A stretch of DNA of 64,000 nucleotides from Undibacterium_A arcticum. GTDB taxonomy: Bacteria; Pseudomonadota; Gammaproteobacteria; Burkholderiales; Burkholderiaceae_D. Below, in pieces: positions 20,536 to 29,237 of this stretch; position 1 is the stretch's first letter; each line of letters starts with the position of its first letter. The notes below the pieces were generated by a model that was not told the origin of the DNA, made no database searches, and saw nothing but the letters and a program-made list of their open reading frames with translations. Both the position numbers and the translations under genes were made by a program. Location: the NCBI RefSeq assembly GCF_042660705.1, contig NZ_JBHSUQ010000001.1. One strand, written 5' to 3'.

Positions 20536-22758
20536 TCAGGCCGATGCCAGGTCGAACGGCAGCTTGCGCAGACGCTTGCCGCTCAGTTTCGCGATCGCGT
20601 TGGCAAATGCCGGCGCCAGCGGCGGCAGGCCAGGCTCGCCCATCCCGGTCGGGGGATCGTTCGACGCGACGATATGCACGTCGACCTGCGGCATGTCGGT
20701 CATCCGCGCCATCGTGTACTCGCTGAAATTTTTCTGCTGCACCACGCCATCCTTGAGCGTAATCGCGGCGCCAGGCAAGGTGGTGCCGAGCGCCATCAGG
20801 ACCGCGCCCTGCACCTGTGCTTCGACCGTCATCGGATTGACCGCGCGATTGCAGTGGACGCCGGCCGTGACCTTGCGCAGTTTCGGCGTGCCATCCTTGA
20901 TCGACGCCTCAACCACATAGGCCACCACCGAATTGAACGATTCGTGCAGCGCGACGCCCCACGCGTGACCGGCCGGCAAGGCCCTCTTGCCATAGCCGGA
21001 TTTATCCACCGCCAGATTCAGCGCCGCCAGGTGGCGCGGGTGCTTGTTGCCGATCAGTTGCTTGCGGTAGGCGACCGGATCGATGCCGGCCTGCTGCGCC
21101 GCCTCGTCGATCAGGGTTTCCATCACGAACGCGGTGTGGGTCGAACCGACCGAGCGCCACCACAACACCGGCACGTTGACCTCGGCGTTGTGGACCGACA
21201 GCTTCATCGGCACCTGATATGGCTCGCCCATGCCTTCGGTCATCGTGCTGTCGATGCCGTTCTTGACCATCATCGACTCGAAGGGCGTGCCTTTCAGGAT
21301 CGACTGGCCGACGATGGTGTGGTTCCACGCGACGATCTTACCCTTGGCGTCGAGCCCGATTTCGGCGCGGTGCAGGTGTGCCGGCCGGTAATAACCGCCA
21401 CGGATATCGTCCTCGCGACTCCAGATTACCTTGAGCGGGCCCTGCTTGCCACTGGCGTGGTACGCCTTCGCGACATTGACCGCTTCGACGATGTAATCCG
21501 AGGTCGGCACCGCGCGCCGGCCAAAGCCGCCGCCAGCCATCATGGTGTGCAGCGTCACCTGTTCCGGCTTCAGTCCGGCAGTGCGTGCGATCGCGCCCTG
21601 GTCGATGGTCTGGAACTGGGTGCCGGCCCAGACCGTGCAGCCGTCCGCCCGCAAGTCGACCACGCAGTTGAGCGGCTCCATCGGCGCGTGTGCCAGATAC
21701 GGAAATTCGTATTCGGCGACGATTTTCTTTGCGGCCGTGTCCAGTTTCGAGATATCGGCGTCGCGCGCCACGATGCCGGGCTGCCCGGCCAGCGCACGGT
21801 AGTTCGCCATTTGCTGGTCGCTGCTGACTTTGCCGAGACCCGTGCTGTCCCAGTCCAGCAGCAGCGCGTCGCGTCCCTGTTTGGCCGGCCAGTAGCCATC
21901 GGCGATCACGGCCACACCCTTGCCACCGCGGTCCGTTGCCACCTCCAGCACGTCGACTACGCCGCGGATCGCCTTCGCCTTGCTGGCGTCGATCTTGGTG
22001 ACCTTGGCGCCGAACACCGGCGGCCGCGCCACCACCGCCACTTTCATGCCTGGCAGATGGTGATCGATACCGAATTCCTGCTTGCCACTGGATTTGGCGC
22101 GGGCATCGAGGCGCCGCGTCGGTTTGCCGATAATGCGAAAATTCTTCGCGTCTTTCAGCGCAACCTGGTCCGGCAGCGGCTGCTGCATCGCGGCCTCGGC
22201 CAACGCACCGTAGCTGGCTTTTTGGCCCTTCGGCCCGTGTACCACGCCCAACGCAGTCCTGCATTGCGCCGGTTGGACCAGCCATTGCTGGGCGGCGGCG
22301 GCGATCAGCATCGCGCGCGCCCGTGCACCGATTTCGCGATACTGCTGATACGAGTGGGCGACCGAACCGGAGCCGCCGGTCATCTGGATCCCGAACAACG
22401 GGTCCTTGTAGGCGTCGCCGGCCGGTGCCAGCTCGCCGCGCATCTGCGACCAGTCGACATCGAGCTCTTCGGCGATCAGCATCGGCAGGCTGGTGTGCAC
22501 GCCCTGGCCGAATTCCAGTCGGTTAACCGCGACCGTGATGGTGTTATCGGGTGCAATGCGCAGGAACGCATTGGGCGTCGACACTGGCTTGGCCGCCGCC
22601 TGCGCATTGGCAAACTTGTTCGCGCCCGGCACCACAAAGCCGAGTACCAGACCGCCGCCGAGGACGCCGGACACTTTCATGAAGTTACGGCGCGACAGAC
22701 CGGTCTTGCCGTTATCGACGAGGCCTTGTGCTGCTGCATTGATCCATTCGATTCGCAT
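20536..22758 (-). CDS. Molybdopterin-binding large subunit of an aldehyde/isoquinoline-type dehydrogenase (IorB-like)
   Basis: A 740-residue xanthine-oxidase-family protein that binds the molybdenum cofactor. The N-terminus carries a Tat signal SRRNFMKVSG followed by a hydrophobic stretch, indicating folded export to the periplasm. Molybdopterin segments seen include EFGQGVHTSLPMLIAEELD, MTGGSGSV, GGGFGRR, WWRSVGSTH and GMGEPGLPPLAPA (active-site Glu region). ATG 22758 follows GGAGCG. It pairs with the iron-sulfur subunit upstream and the cytidylyltransferase downstream. The natural substrate (aldehyde or N-heterocycle) cannot be told from sequence. Confidence 0.9.
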   Translation of the reverse strand: MRIEWINAAAQGLVDNGKTGLSRRNFMKVSGVLGGGLVLGFVVPGANKFANAQAAAKPVSTPNAFLRIAPDNTITVAVNRLEFGQGVHTSLPMLIAEELDVDWSQMRGELAPAGDAYKDPLFGIQMTGGSGSVAHSYQQYREIGARARAMLIAAAAQQWLVQPAQCRTALGVVHGPKGQKASYGALAEAAMQQPLPDQVALKDAKNFRIIGKPTRRLDARAKSSGKQEFGIDHHLPGMKVAVVARPPVFGAKVTKIDASKAKAIRGVVDVLEVATDRGGKGVAVIADGYWPAKQGRDALLLDWDSTGLGKVSSDQQMANYRALAGQPGIVARDADISKLDTAAKKIVAEYEFPYLAHAPMEPLNCVVDLRADGCTVWAGTQFQTIDQGAIARTAGLKPEQVTLHTMMAGGGFGRRAVPTSDYIVEAVNVAKAYHASGKQGPLKVIWSREDDIRGGYYRPAHLHRAEIGLDAKGKIVAWNHTIVGQSILKGTPFESMMVKNGIDSTMTEGMGEPYQVPMKLSVHNAEVNVPVLWWRSVGSTHTAFVMETLIDEAAQQAGIDPVAYRKQLIGNKHPRHLAALNLAVDKSGYGKRALPAGHAWGVALHESFNSVVAYVVEASIKDGTPKLRKVTAGVHCNRAVNPMTVEAQVQGAVLMALGTTLPGAAITLKDGVVQQKNFSEYTMARMTDMPQVDVHIVASNDPPTGMGEPGLPPLAPAFANAIAKLSGKRLRKLPFDLASA

Positions 22759-22849
22759 GATGCGCTCCTGGTGGGACAAGTGATCGGTCAAACTGGGGAG
22801 ATAACGGGATGCCTGTGCGTGGACGGCCGCGCTGATCGCGGCGGTCGCT

Positions 22850-23308
22850 TCAGGCCAGCGCTTTGGCCGCGTCCTTGATCGCCGCGCGTATCCGCTGATA
22901 GGTGCCGCAGCGGCAGATATTGCCGCTCATCGCGCCGTCGATATCGGCATCCGATGGATTCCGGTTGGCCTTGAGTAGCGCGGTGGCGCTCATCACCTGG
23001 CCGCTCTGGCAATAACCGCATTGCGGTACGTCGTGCTTGACCCAGGCGTCCTGCACCGCTTTGCCAACCTTGTCGGCTTCCATCGCTTCGATGGTGGTGA
23101 TCTTCTGGCCGCTCGCGGCCGAAATCGGCGTCACGCAGGAGCGGATCGGCTGGCCGTTCAGATGCACGGTGCAGGCGCCACAGAGTGCCGCGCCACAGCC
23201 GAACTTGGTGCCGGTCAGATTCAGATTATCGCGCAGCGCCCACAGGATCGGCGTCGATGGATCGGCATCGACTTGCATGTCGCGACCGTTGATATTCAAT
23301 GTGACCAT
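22850..23308 (-). CDS. Two [2Fe-2S] cluster small subunit of the molybdenum hydroxylase (IorA-like)
   Basis: A 152-residue electron-transfer subunit. Eight cysteines bind two clusters: plant-ferredoxin type at Cys38, 43, 46, 58 and the second at Cys97, 100, 132, 134 (CGYC and CRC). It takes electrons from the molybdenum subunit encoded just downstream. Start ATG 23308 follows AAGGAG. There is no Tat signal, so it probably travels with the large subunit. No cytochrome subunit gene is adjacent. Confidence 0.92.
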   Translation of the reverse strand: MVTLNINGRDMQVDADPSTPILWALRDNLNLTGTKFGCGAALCGACTVHLNGQPIRSCVTPISAASGQKITTIEAMEADKVGKAVQDAWVKHDVPQCGYCQSGQVMSATALLKANRNPSDADIDGAMSGNICRCGTYQRIRAAIKDAAKALA

Positions 23309-23538
23309 GTGGACTCCTTGAGGGCCTGCGTTGGCACGCACGGCGAATTGTCGAACCGCCAATATAACGGAATTTGACGCCGCTGTCAGCACATTGCGGC
23401 CAGACAATCGCCCGTTGACCACAGCGCCAAACGGCAGCGACGAAGTGGCGCGCGGACCGCATCGGGATGCCGCTGGTTTGGAATTGGCGGGAGTATAGGG
23501 CAAAACAATGTGGGAAGCCCCCGATTTAACTCGGGCTC

Positions 23539-23563
23539 AAAAAATACTGCGTCCAGTATTTTT
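23539..23563. terminator. Bidirectional hairpin terminator
   Basis: AAAAAATACTG, loop CGTC, CAGTATTTTT: the stem is flanked by A and T runs on opposite sides and could stop transcription either way. A second small hairpin (CCCGA/TCGGG, 23520-23536) lies next to it. The surrounding 23309-23661 stretch holds no convincing gene. It separates dsbC from the molybdenum hydroxylase genes. Confidence 0.65.
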
Positions 23564-23661
23564 ATTGCACGCGGACCGAAAAAACAACAGGGAGCGCGCT
23601 GCCGATGGCGCCATGCAGGCGGGGTGCCGTCGCAAGCCATGGACGGCACCGGCAACACGGT

Positions 23662-24399
23662 TTATTTCAGTGAAGCGAATTTCTCTTCCAGCGCGTTGGC
23701 GTCGACCGCGCCCGGGATGCGGGTGCCATCGGCGAAGAAGATCGCCGGCGTGCCGGTGATTTTCAGCTTCCGCCCGAGCGCAAACACCTTATCATTCGGC
23801 GTGTTGCAACTGGCCGCCGCGGTGGGCGCCGCCTTGCCGTCCAGCATCCAGTCGTCCCACGCCTTGTTGCGATCCGGCGAACACCAGACGTTCTTCGACT
23901 TCACTGCGGAATCCTCGGCCAGGATATTGAACAGGAAGGTGTAAATCGTGACGTTGTCGACATCCTTGAGGGTATGGCGGAAGCGCTTGCAGTAACCGCA
24001 GTTCGGGTCCTCGAACACCGCGATCACGCGCTTGCCGTTACCCTTGACGGTCTTCAGCGCCGACTCCAGTGGCAGATCCGAGAACTTGATCTTGCTGATC
24101 TCGTCGATCCGGGCGCGGGTGAAATCCTTGTGGGTCTTGGCATCGATCACGCGGCCGACGAACAAATACTGCGCTTTATCATCGGTATAGATGATGTCGC
24201 CGCCGGTGCGCACCTCATACAGGCCAGAATACGGGGTCTTGGTCACGGACTCGACGATCGCGCCCTCGCCCAGACGCGCCGCGACCAGCTTCCTGATCGC
24301 AGCTTCCTGCGTGGTTTCCGCGCTGGCGGCGACCGCAGCGAGCGACAACAGGCCGGCGATGGCATAGTGGGCGGAGCGGGAGGTGAAACCTGTATTCAT
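23662..24399 (-). CDS. dsbC: Thiol:disulfide interchange protein DsbC
   Basis: A periplasmic disulfide isomerase of 245 residues. A signal peptide spans residues 1-27 (cleavage after ASA). The N-terminal dimerisation domain precedes a thioredoxin domain with the active site Cys134-Gly-Tyr-Cys137 and the cis-Pro segment ITGTPAIFF. A second cysteine pair (NVWCS and AASCN) matches the structural disulfide of DsbC. dsbB, the other disulfide gene, lies far away at 60706. Confidence 0.93.
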   Translation of the reverse strand: MNTGFTSRSAHYAIAGLLSLAAVAASAETTQEAAIRKLVAARLGEGAIVESVTKTPYSGLYEVRTGGDIIYTDDKAQYLFVGRVIDAKTHKDFTRARIDEISKIKFSDLPLESALKTVKGNGKRVIAVFEDPNCGYCKRFRHTLKDVDNVTIYTFLFNILAEDSAVKSKNVWCSPDRNKAWDDWMLDGKAAPTAAASCNTPNDKVFALGRKLKITGTPAIFFADGTRIPGAVDANALEEKFASLK

Positions 24400-24453
24400 G
24401 GTCTGTTTTCCTTGGTTATTCTTGGTCGTTATTAGTGCCTAGTGCCGCGCGCC

Positions 24454-25686
24454 CTATCGGAGCTTGCCCAGCGCATGCGAAATCAGCCGCCGCTTTAAGA
24501 CCGGCATTTTGTCGAGTAAGTTCAATCCGGCGTTGCGCGCCAGCCGCAGCGGCTCGAAATCGGTGCCGAACAAGCGCGCCAGACCGTCGGTCGCCAGCTG
24601 CATCAGCAATACCTCTTCCTTGCGCGCCCGCGCATAACGCGCCAGCACCCGCGCATCGCCAGGGTCGCGCTGCGGCTCGCGTTCAGCCACCACCTTGAGC
24701 AACGCAGCGACGTCGGCAAAACCCAGATTCATGCCATGCCCGGCCAAGGGGTGCACCACGTGTGCGGCGTCGCCGACCAGCGCCACGCGTGCGGCCGTCA
24801 TCGCGTGCGGACGGATCAGCATCAAGGGCACCGCCTTGACCACTTCCGGCTGCAGCGCGCTTAACTGTCCCAGCTGCGCGCCGGCCAGCGCTGTCAATCG
24901 CTGCGCCAGCTGCGCCGGCGCCTCGCGCAGCAAGGTCTCGGCCAGCGCGTCCGGCGCCGACCACACCAGCGACACGCGCTGCCCCGGCAATGGCAGCAGC
25001 GCGACGATGCCCTCGGTCGCGGTAAACCATTGATAGGCGACGCCGTGATGCGGCTTCTCGCAATCGAAATTGGCGACCACTGCGCGCTGGCCGTAAGGCC
25101 GGTAATCGAGGCCGATATCGCATTGCCCGCGCACCCAGGATTGGCCACCATCGGCGCCGACCAGCAGCGACGCTCTTAGCATTTCGCCATGCTCGAGCCG
25201 CACCGTCGCCGCCGCGCCATCGTGGCACAAGGCGGTCGCGCGACCCGACACCAGCCGCACGTTCGGCGCAAAGCGCAGCGCCGCATCGAGCGCCTGATTC
25301 AGATTGCTGTCCTCGACGATCCACGCCAGCGCGCCGACACGCGCACCGTACGCATCGAATCCCAGCGCCCCCGCATGCTGCGCATCGTCGCCGATGACCT
25401 GCATCGCATCGACCGCCGCCACCCGCGACGCATCCAGCGCATCCCACACCCGCACCGACGACAGCAAGGCCCGCGCCACATGATTGAGTGCATACACCCG
25501 CACATCCCATCCAGCCGCAGCGGCCACTGGCGCGCCCGGCGGACACAGCAAAGTAACGCTGTGCCCGGCCTGCGCAAAACCGAGGGCCGCCACTTTGCCG
25601 ATCGCGCCATTGCCAACGATGCAAACATCGCTTTGCTGCCGCACCGGATGCGAAACAGCCGGAGAAACCGTGCTTGAACTATTCAT
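24454..25686 (-). CDS. FAD-dependent ubiquinone-biosynthesis hydroxylase, UbiH/UbiF family
   Basis: A 410-residue flavoprotein monooxygenase hydroxylating the aromatic ring of ubiquinone intermediates. FAD dinucleotide-binding motif VGNGAIGKVAALGFAQAGH at the start, middle motif LVGADGGQSWVR, and the C-terminal GDAAHVVHPLAGHGMNLG that binds the FAD ribityl chain. ATG 25686 is preceded by GCAGGA and a TATAAT-like box. Which ring position it hydroxylates (UbiH, UbiF or UbiI role) cannot be decided by eye. Confidence 0.85.
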   Translation of the reverse strand: MNSSSTVSPAVSHPVRQQSDVCIVGNGAIGKVAALGFAQAGHSVTLLCPPGAPVAAAAGWDVRVYALNHVARALLSSVRVWDALDASRVAAVDAMQVIGDDAQHAGALGFDAYGARVGALAWIVEDSNLNQALDAALRFAPNVRLVSGRATALCHDGAAATVRLEHGEMLRASLLVGADGGQSWVRGQCDIGLDYRPYGQRAVVANFDCEKPHHGVAYQWFTATEGIVALLPLPGQRVSLVWSAPDALAETLLREAPAQLAQRLTALAGAQLGQLSALQPEVVKAVPLMLIRPHAMTAARVALVGDAAHVVHPLAGHGMNLGFADVAALLKVVAEREPQRDPGDARVLARYARARKEEVLLMQLATDGLARLFGTDFEPLRLARNAGLNLLDKMPVLKRRLISHALGKLR

Positions 25687-25787
25687 TCCTGCATTATAGC
25701 GTTTGCAAATACGCCAGTTTGCTATTGAGAATGCGCCCCGCCGCACCGGTCATAATCGGCTTTCGCGAAATCTTCGCAGAAACCCTC

Positions 25788-25815
25788 TTGCATAATAAAT
25801 TTCTTTTGCTATAAT
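25788..25815 (+). promoter_or_regulatory. Promoter of tRNA-Phe
   Basis: TTGCAT (25788-25793), 16-base spacer, perfect TATAAT (25810-25815). The tRNA begins 11 bases after the -10 box. Confidence 0.8.
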
Positions 25816-25825
25816 CTTGCCTCTT

Positions 25826-25901
25826 GGCCTGGTAGCTCAGTCGGTAGAGCAGAGGATTGAAAATCCTTGTGTCGGTGGTTCGATTCCGCCCCGGGCCACC
25901 A
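25826..25901 (+). tRNA. tRNA-Phe (anticodon GAA)
   Basis: A 76-nt cloverleaf starting GGCCTGGTAGCTCAG, anticodon loop ATTGAAAAT, T-loop GGTTCGATTCC and an encoded CCA end. It has its own promoter and terminator. A degraded copy of its 3' half lies 837 bases downstream. Confidence 0.97.
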
Positions 25902-25917
25902 AGAATGTACGTTACAG

Positions 25918-25947
25918 AACGCCAACCTTCACCGGTTGGCGTTTCGT
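25918..25947 (+). terminator. Terminator of tRNA-Phe
   Basis: Ten-base arms AACGCCAACC / GGTTGGCGTT with a 6-base loop, then TTCGTTT. Directly downstream of the tRNA. Confidence 0.8.
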
Positions 25948-26096
25948 TTGCGGGATTCGCAGTCCTCGTGTCCGGTCTATTTCCGGTTTGCGGTCGGTTC
26001 CAGAAATCTTGCCCCCACTGATCTCTACCCCTTAACGGTTATGCGCGACATTGCGGGCGGTAAGAACTCTTGAGGCGTCTTATCCGGCACTGCGTC

Positions 26097-26124
26097 TTGC
26101 ACTCACAATGCGCCGACCTATAAT
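26097..26124 (+). promoter_or_regulatory. Probable promoter of the cupin gene
   Basis: TTGCAC (26097-26102), 16-base spacer and perfect TATAAT (26119-26124). A small palindrome TGAGG-TCTAG-CCTCA (26130-26144) overlaps the expected start point and could be an operator. The leader to the cupin ATG is about 125 bases. Confidence 0.6.
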
Positions 26125-26255
26125 ATTTCGTATGAGGTCTAGCCTCAAAGCCGATTTGTTGGTATCAGCGCGTCTGGTCCACCCCTTCTTAACTGCTCAA
26201 ATACCCTGACTCGCCAATACTATATCCGCCCACCATTTTTTTGGAGGATCATGCC

Positions 26256-26624
26256 ATGAGTGCGACGTTAGAGAAAAAATCTTTGGACAAGCCGGACGAA
26301 GTCCGACCATTCAAAGACGGCAAAGGCAAGGTAGCTGTGTTTACACTCGGCAACCACACAATGGGCCGTGCCGAGTTCGAACCTGGTTGGCGCTGGAGTC
26401 TGCATGTGAAACCGATAGCAGGAACGGATTCTTGCCAGGCCGCTCATACCGGCATCATCCTTGAGGGTCGGATGGTCGTTAAGATGGATGATGGATCTGA
26501 GATGGAATACGGGCCGGGCGACGTCTTTTATATGCCACCTGGGCATGATGCCTGGGTAGTCGGAAACCAGCGTTGTGTGGCGTTCGATGTAACAGGCGTC
26601 GCAAAATACGCCAAACCCCAATAA
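26256..26624 (+). CDS. Cupin-domain protein
   Basis: A single-domain beta-barrel protein of 122 residues. The first cupin motif is around LHVKPIAGTDSCQAAHTGIILEG and the second around YGPGDVFYMPPGHDAWVVG. The second motif keeps G-D-x-x-x-x-P-P-G-H, so a metal site is plausible. ATG 26256 follows GGAGG at 26243-26247. It lies between tRNA-Phe and a partial copy of the tRNA 3' end, so it may be cargo of an integrated element. Function unknown. Confidence 0.8.
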   Translation: MSATLEKKSLDKPDEVRPFKDGKGKVAVFTLGNHTMGRAEFEPGWRWSLHVKPIAGTDSCQAAHTGIILEGRMVVKMDDGSEMEYGPGDVFYMPPGHDAWVVGNQRCVAFDVTGVAKYAKPQ

Positions 26625-26699
26625 GACGGCTCTTGGCCCTGAATCAGCGGTTCTACAATTCCACCCCTTGAACCATTGTGAAATTCAAGGGCTTGGAGG

Positions 26700-26742
26700 A
26701 TCCTTGGGTCGGTGGTTCGATTCCGCCCTGGACCACCAAGAA
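26700..26742 (+). repeat. Partial duplicate of the tRNA-Phe 3' half (att-like direct repeat)
   Basis: Forty-three bases match 25863-25905 (anticodon stem end through CCA and the next AAGAA) with three mismatches. The 5' half of a tRNA is missing. Integrase elements that insert in tRNA 3' ends leave exactly such a direct repeat at the far boundary. No integrase gene is present in the intervening 837 bases. Confidence 0.7.
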
Positions 26743-26756
26743 CATCGATGGGTTAC

Positions 26757-26865
26757 GCAACTGCCGCAATTCTGACGGACCTGGCCCGCCATACTTCTTC
26801 GTCCAGTTCGAAAACGTCGCATCCGAAATCCCGATTCTGCGGCACACTCCTTCCCTGCCACCTTT
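26757..26865 (-). pseudogene. Remnant of an IS3-family transposase OrfA
   Basis: About 30 residues on the minus strand (CRRIGISDATFSNWTKKYGG, then GPSELRQL) match the helix-turn-helix segment of IS3-group OrfA proteins, where C-R-x-x-G-I-S-x-A-T-F-x-N-W-K-x-K-Y-G-G is diagnostic. No start region, leucine zipper part or OrfB is present. It lies directly outside the att-like repeat, marking this spot as a former insertion site. Confidence 0.75.
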
Positions 26866-27075
26866 AATTCTGTGTACGTTAGCGCACAGAAAGAACCTAT
26901 TTTTCTCTATATCTTTGCAACACGAGTTCTACATATCGCAGGTCAAGCAACGGATTTTCCTGCGTTGCCTACTCAAGCACATCGGCAAATGCACTGATGA
27001 ACCGATTAGCTTGATCGAGTCCTCGCGCATTGGCGATCGCGCTTCGTCCTTGATTACAATCGGAAAGGATTTACC

Positions 27076-27441
27076 ATGAAAAATATTCGCACTGTTCTGA
27101 TCGCTGTTTCGGCACTGGTATTAGTCAATGTCGCTCAAGCACAAACGCCACCTGCCACTGACCCTTCTGCCGCCGTTACTGCTCCTAAGGCAACCGATAG
27201 CGCGAACGCCGCCTCCTCCGCTGATCCATTTGTACAAAAGCGCCAGGCTGACAGTATCGCCAAAAAGGAATACAAGGCGCGTAAAAAAGCCGCCAAAAAG
27301 CAAATGAGCGCGGAACAGAAGGAAGCAAAATCCGAGTTGAAGGCGGAGAAATCAGAATCGACTGATATCCGCAACAAAGCATTAACAGAAACACCAGCGA
27401 TCAAGTCAACAGGAGAGGCAGCAGAGCCAAAATCCAAATAA
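27076..27441 (+). CDS. Secreted Lys/Ala/Glu-rich protein, unknown function
   Basis: A 121-residue protein: signal peptide (MKNIRTVLIAVSALVLVNVAQAQ), Pro/Ala/Thr-rich stretch to about residue 50, then a highly charged segment rich in Lys, Ala and Glu (about 62-97) that should be helical, and a Ser/Thr-rich end. No cysteine. ATG 27076 follows GGAAAGGA. The 450 bases upstream hold only the tRNA repeat and the IS remnant. No family recognised; low-complexity composition limits any inference. Confidence 0.7.
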   Translation: MKNIRTVLIAVSALVLVNVAQAQTPPATDPSAAVTAPKATDSANAASSADPFVQKRQADSIAKKEYKARKKAAKKQMSAEQKEAKSELKAEKSESTDIRNKALTETPAIKSTGEAAEPKSK

Positions 27442-27596
27442 GTGTGTCGGCCGCTGGCCGCTAGTGCACTGCTAACGTTCATGTCGCAATGAGCGGCGCT
27501 ACTGGCCGATGTTTTCCGCTGAGATGATTGAGCAGTCATGGTGCGGTCGGCCGGCGGGATGCATCGCTTGCGTTCCGGCGCCAGACGATATTGCAA

Positions 27597-27989
27597 CTAG
27601 ACCGGCACGATGGCGGTGACTTCAATTTCGAGCCGGGCCTGGTCTTCTATCAGTCCCGCCACCTGCACCGCGGTCATGGTCGGGTAATGCCGGCCGATGA
27701 CCTCGCGGTAGGCGATCCCGATTTCCTTGTAGGCAGCGACGTATTCCTTCTTGTCGAGTACATACCAGGTCATGCGCACGATGTGTTCCGGGCCGGCCTC
27801 GGCTTCGGCCAGCACCGCGACGATGTTCTGCAGCGCTTGCCGGGTCTGCCCCGCGAAATCGCTGGTATGGAAGCGCCCTTGCGCGTCCCATCCGATCGTG
27901 CCGCTGACGCAGATGGTGCGGCCAGTGGCGGCGATGCCGTTGCTGTAGCCCTTGGGGGTGATCCAGCCGGGCGGTTGCAGGATATGCAT
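27597..27989 (-). CDS. RidA/YjgF family protein of the anthranilate-CoA cluster
   Basis: A 130-residue Rid-family protein, expected to form a trimer with active sites between subunits. GWITPKGYSNGIAATGRTICVSGTIGW and LEIEVTAIVPV are family landmarks. E. coli RidA uses Arg105 (PARSCVEV) for enamine/imine hydrolysis; the matching segment here reads PTMTAVQV, so the Arg is replaced by Met. It is last in the cluster, 38 bases after the acyl-CoA dehydrogenase. The monooxygenase/reductase of this pathway makes a cyclic enamine-type CoA product, so a role in its handling is tempting, but the missing Arg speaks against the classical RidA reaction. Confidence 0.85.
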   Translation of the reverse strand: MHILQPPGWITPKGYSNGIAATGRTICVSGTIGWDAQGRFHTSDFAGQTRQALQNIVAVLAEAEAGPEHIVRMTWYVLDKKEYVAAYKEIGIAYREVIGRHYPTMTAVQVAGLIEDQARLEIEVTAIVPV

Positions 27990-28027
27990 TTTCTGTGTTC
28001 CTCTTATCTGTCAATTCGGCTGCGCGG

Positions 28028-29209
28028 TCAGGCGCCTTTGGGCTTGGAATCGGATCCACGCAGCAGCTCGCGCGCGATGATCAGCTGTTGCACTTCGCTC
28101 GCGCCTTCATAGATCCGCAAGGCGCGGATCTCACGATACAGACGCTCGACCGGCTGTTCGCTGACCACCCCCAGCCCACCGAACATCTGCAGCGCGGCAT
28201 CGATCACTTGTTGTGCGGTTTCGGTCGCGGTCAGCTTGGCCATCGCCGCTTCCTTGGTGATGCGCTGACCCTGATCGCGCATCCATGCGGCGCGATAAGT
28301 CAGCAATGCGGCGGCGTCGATGCCGGTCGCCATTTGCGCCAGCTTGGCCTGGGTCAGCTGGAAGTCGGCCAAGGTCTGACCGAACATCTTGCGCGTGGTC
28401 GCGCGCTGCAAAGCCTCGTCCAGCGCACGGCGCGCGAAGCCAAGCGCGGCGGCGGCGACCGAGGTGCGGAAGATATCGAGGGTTGCCATCGCCACCTTGA
28501 AACCCTGCCCGGCGTCGCCCAGGCGCTGGCTGGCGGGAATCCGGCAATTGTCGAACTTCAGCCTGGCCAGCGGATGCGGCGCGATCAGATCTATCCGTTC
28601 GGCGATCAACAAACCCGGCGTCTCGGCGTCGACGATGAAGGCCGAAATGCCGCGCGCGCCGGGCGCTTCGCCGGACCGTGCGAACAGCACGTAAAAATCG
28701 GCAATGCCACCGTTCGAGATCCAGGTCTTCTCGCCGTTCAGGATGACATGCTCGCCATCGACCGTGGCCGCGCACTGCATCGCGGCGACGTCGGAGCCGG
28801 CGTCCGGCTCGGACAAGGCGAAGGCGGCGATCGCGGCGCCCTGTGCAACGCGCGGCAGGTAATCGCGCTTCTGCTGCGCGCTGCCGAACAGCGTGATCGC
28901 GCCGGAACCGAGTCCCTGCATTGCGAATGCAAAATCGGCCAGGCCGGAATGGCGCGCCAGCGTCTCGCGGATCAGGCACACGGCGCGGGTATCGATGGCA
29001 TCGCCGCTGGCGCCATAGGCGGTGCCGCCGATCGCGTATTTGAGCCAGCCGGCCGCGCCGAGCTGGCGCACCAGATGGCGGCAGGCGGCGTCGACGTTGT
29101 CGTCGTGCTGCTGCGCAATATGCTGGCCGGCCCAGGCGTCCAGCGCCTGCGCCAGTTCACGATGCTGCGCCGCCAGGAACGGCCAGTCGAGGTAGGAGGT
29201 ATCTGCCAT
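28028..29209 (-). CDS. Acyl-CoA dehydrogenase of the anthranilate-CoA cluster
   Basis: An FAD enzyme of 393 residues that should oxidise an acyl-CoA to the enoyl-CoA with electrons going to ETF. Landmarks are FALSEPDAGSDVAAM (substrate/FAD loop), NGEKTWISNGG, the MFGGLGVVSEQPVERLYRE helix and the catalytic Glu in RIYEGASEVQQL near the C-terminus. The ATG at 29209 is chosen as the first that matches the family; the ribosome site is weak. Between it and the preceding crotonase stop there are three tandem 9-base units GGCGATTAA/GGCGACTGA. It fits the beta-oxidation stage after ring opening. Confidence 0.9.
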   Translation of the reverse strand: MADTSYLDWPFLAAQHRELAQALDAWAGQHIAQQHDDNVDAACRHLVRQLGAAGWLKYAIGGTAYGASGDAIDTRAVCLIRETLARHSGLADFAFAMQGLGSGAITLFGSAQQKRDYLPRVAQGAAIAAFALSEPDAGSDVAAMQCAATVDGEHVILNGEKTWISNGGIADFYVLFARSGEAPGARGISAFIVDAETPGLLIAERIDLIAPHPLARLKFDNCRIPASQRLGDAGQGFKVAMATLDIFRTSVAAAALGFARRALDEALQRATTRKMFGQTLADFQLTQAKLAQMATGIDAAALLTYRAAWMRDQGQRITKEAAMAKLTATETAQQVIDAALQMFGGLGVVSEQPVERLYREIRALRIYEGASEVQQLIIARELLRGSDSKPKGA

Positions 29210-29237
29210 GTCTATTGTCTCAGTCGCCTTAATCGCC

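Noticed and set aside
20380..22878. Very long plus-strand open frame (832 codons)
   Set aside because: It is the antisense of the molybdenum hydroxylase large subunit; Arg/His/Gln-rich composition typical of shadow frames in high-GC DNA.
26690..26742. A second tRNA gene
   Set aside because: Only the anticodon-stem end, T arm and acceptor 3' strand are present; D arm and 5' acceptor strand are missing.
26653..26756. Minus-strand peptide continuing the IS fragment (VVQGGIEPPTQGSSK)
   Set aside because: It is the antisense translation of the tRNA-Phe repeat, not transposase.
27528..28112. Plus-strand frame opposite the RidA-like gene
   Set aside because: Antisense shadow of a clear family member.
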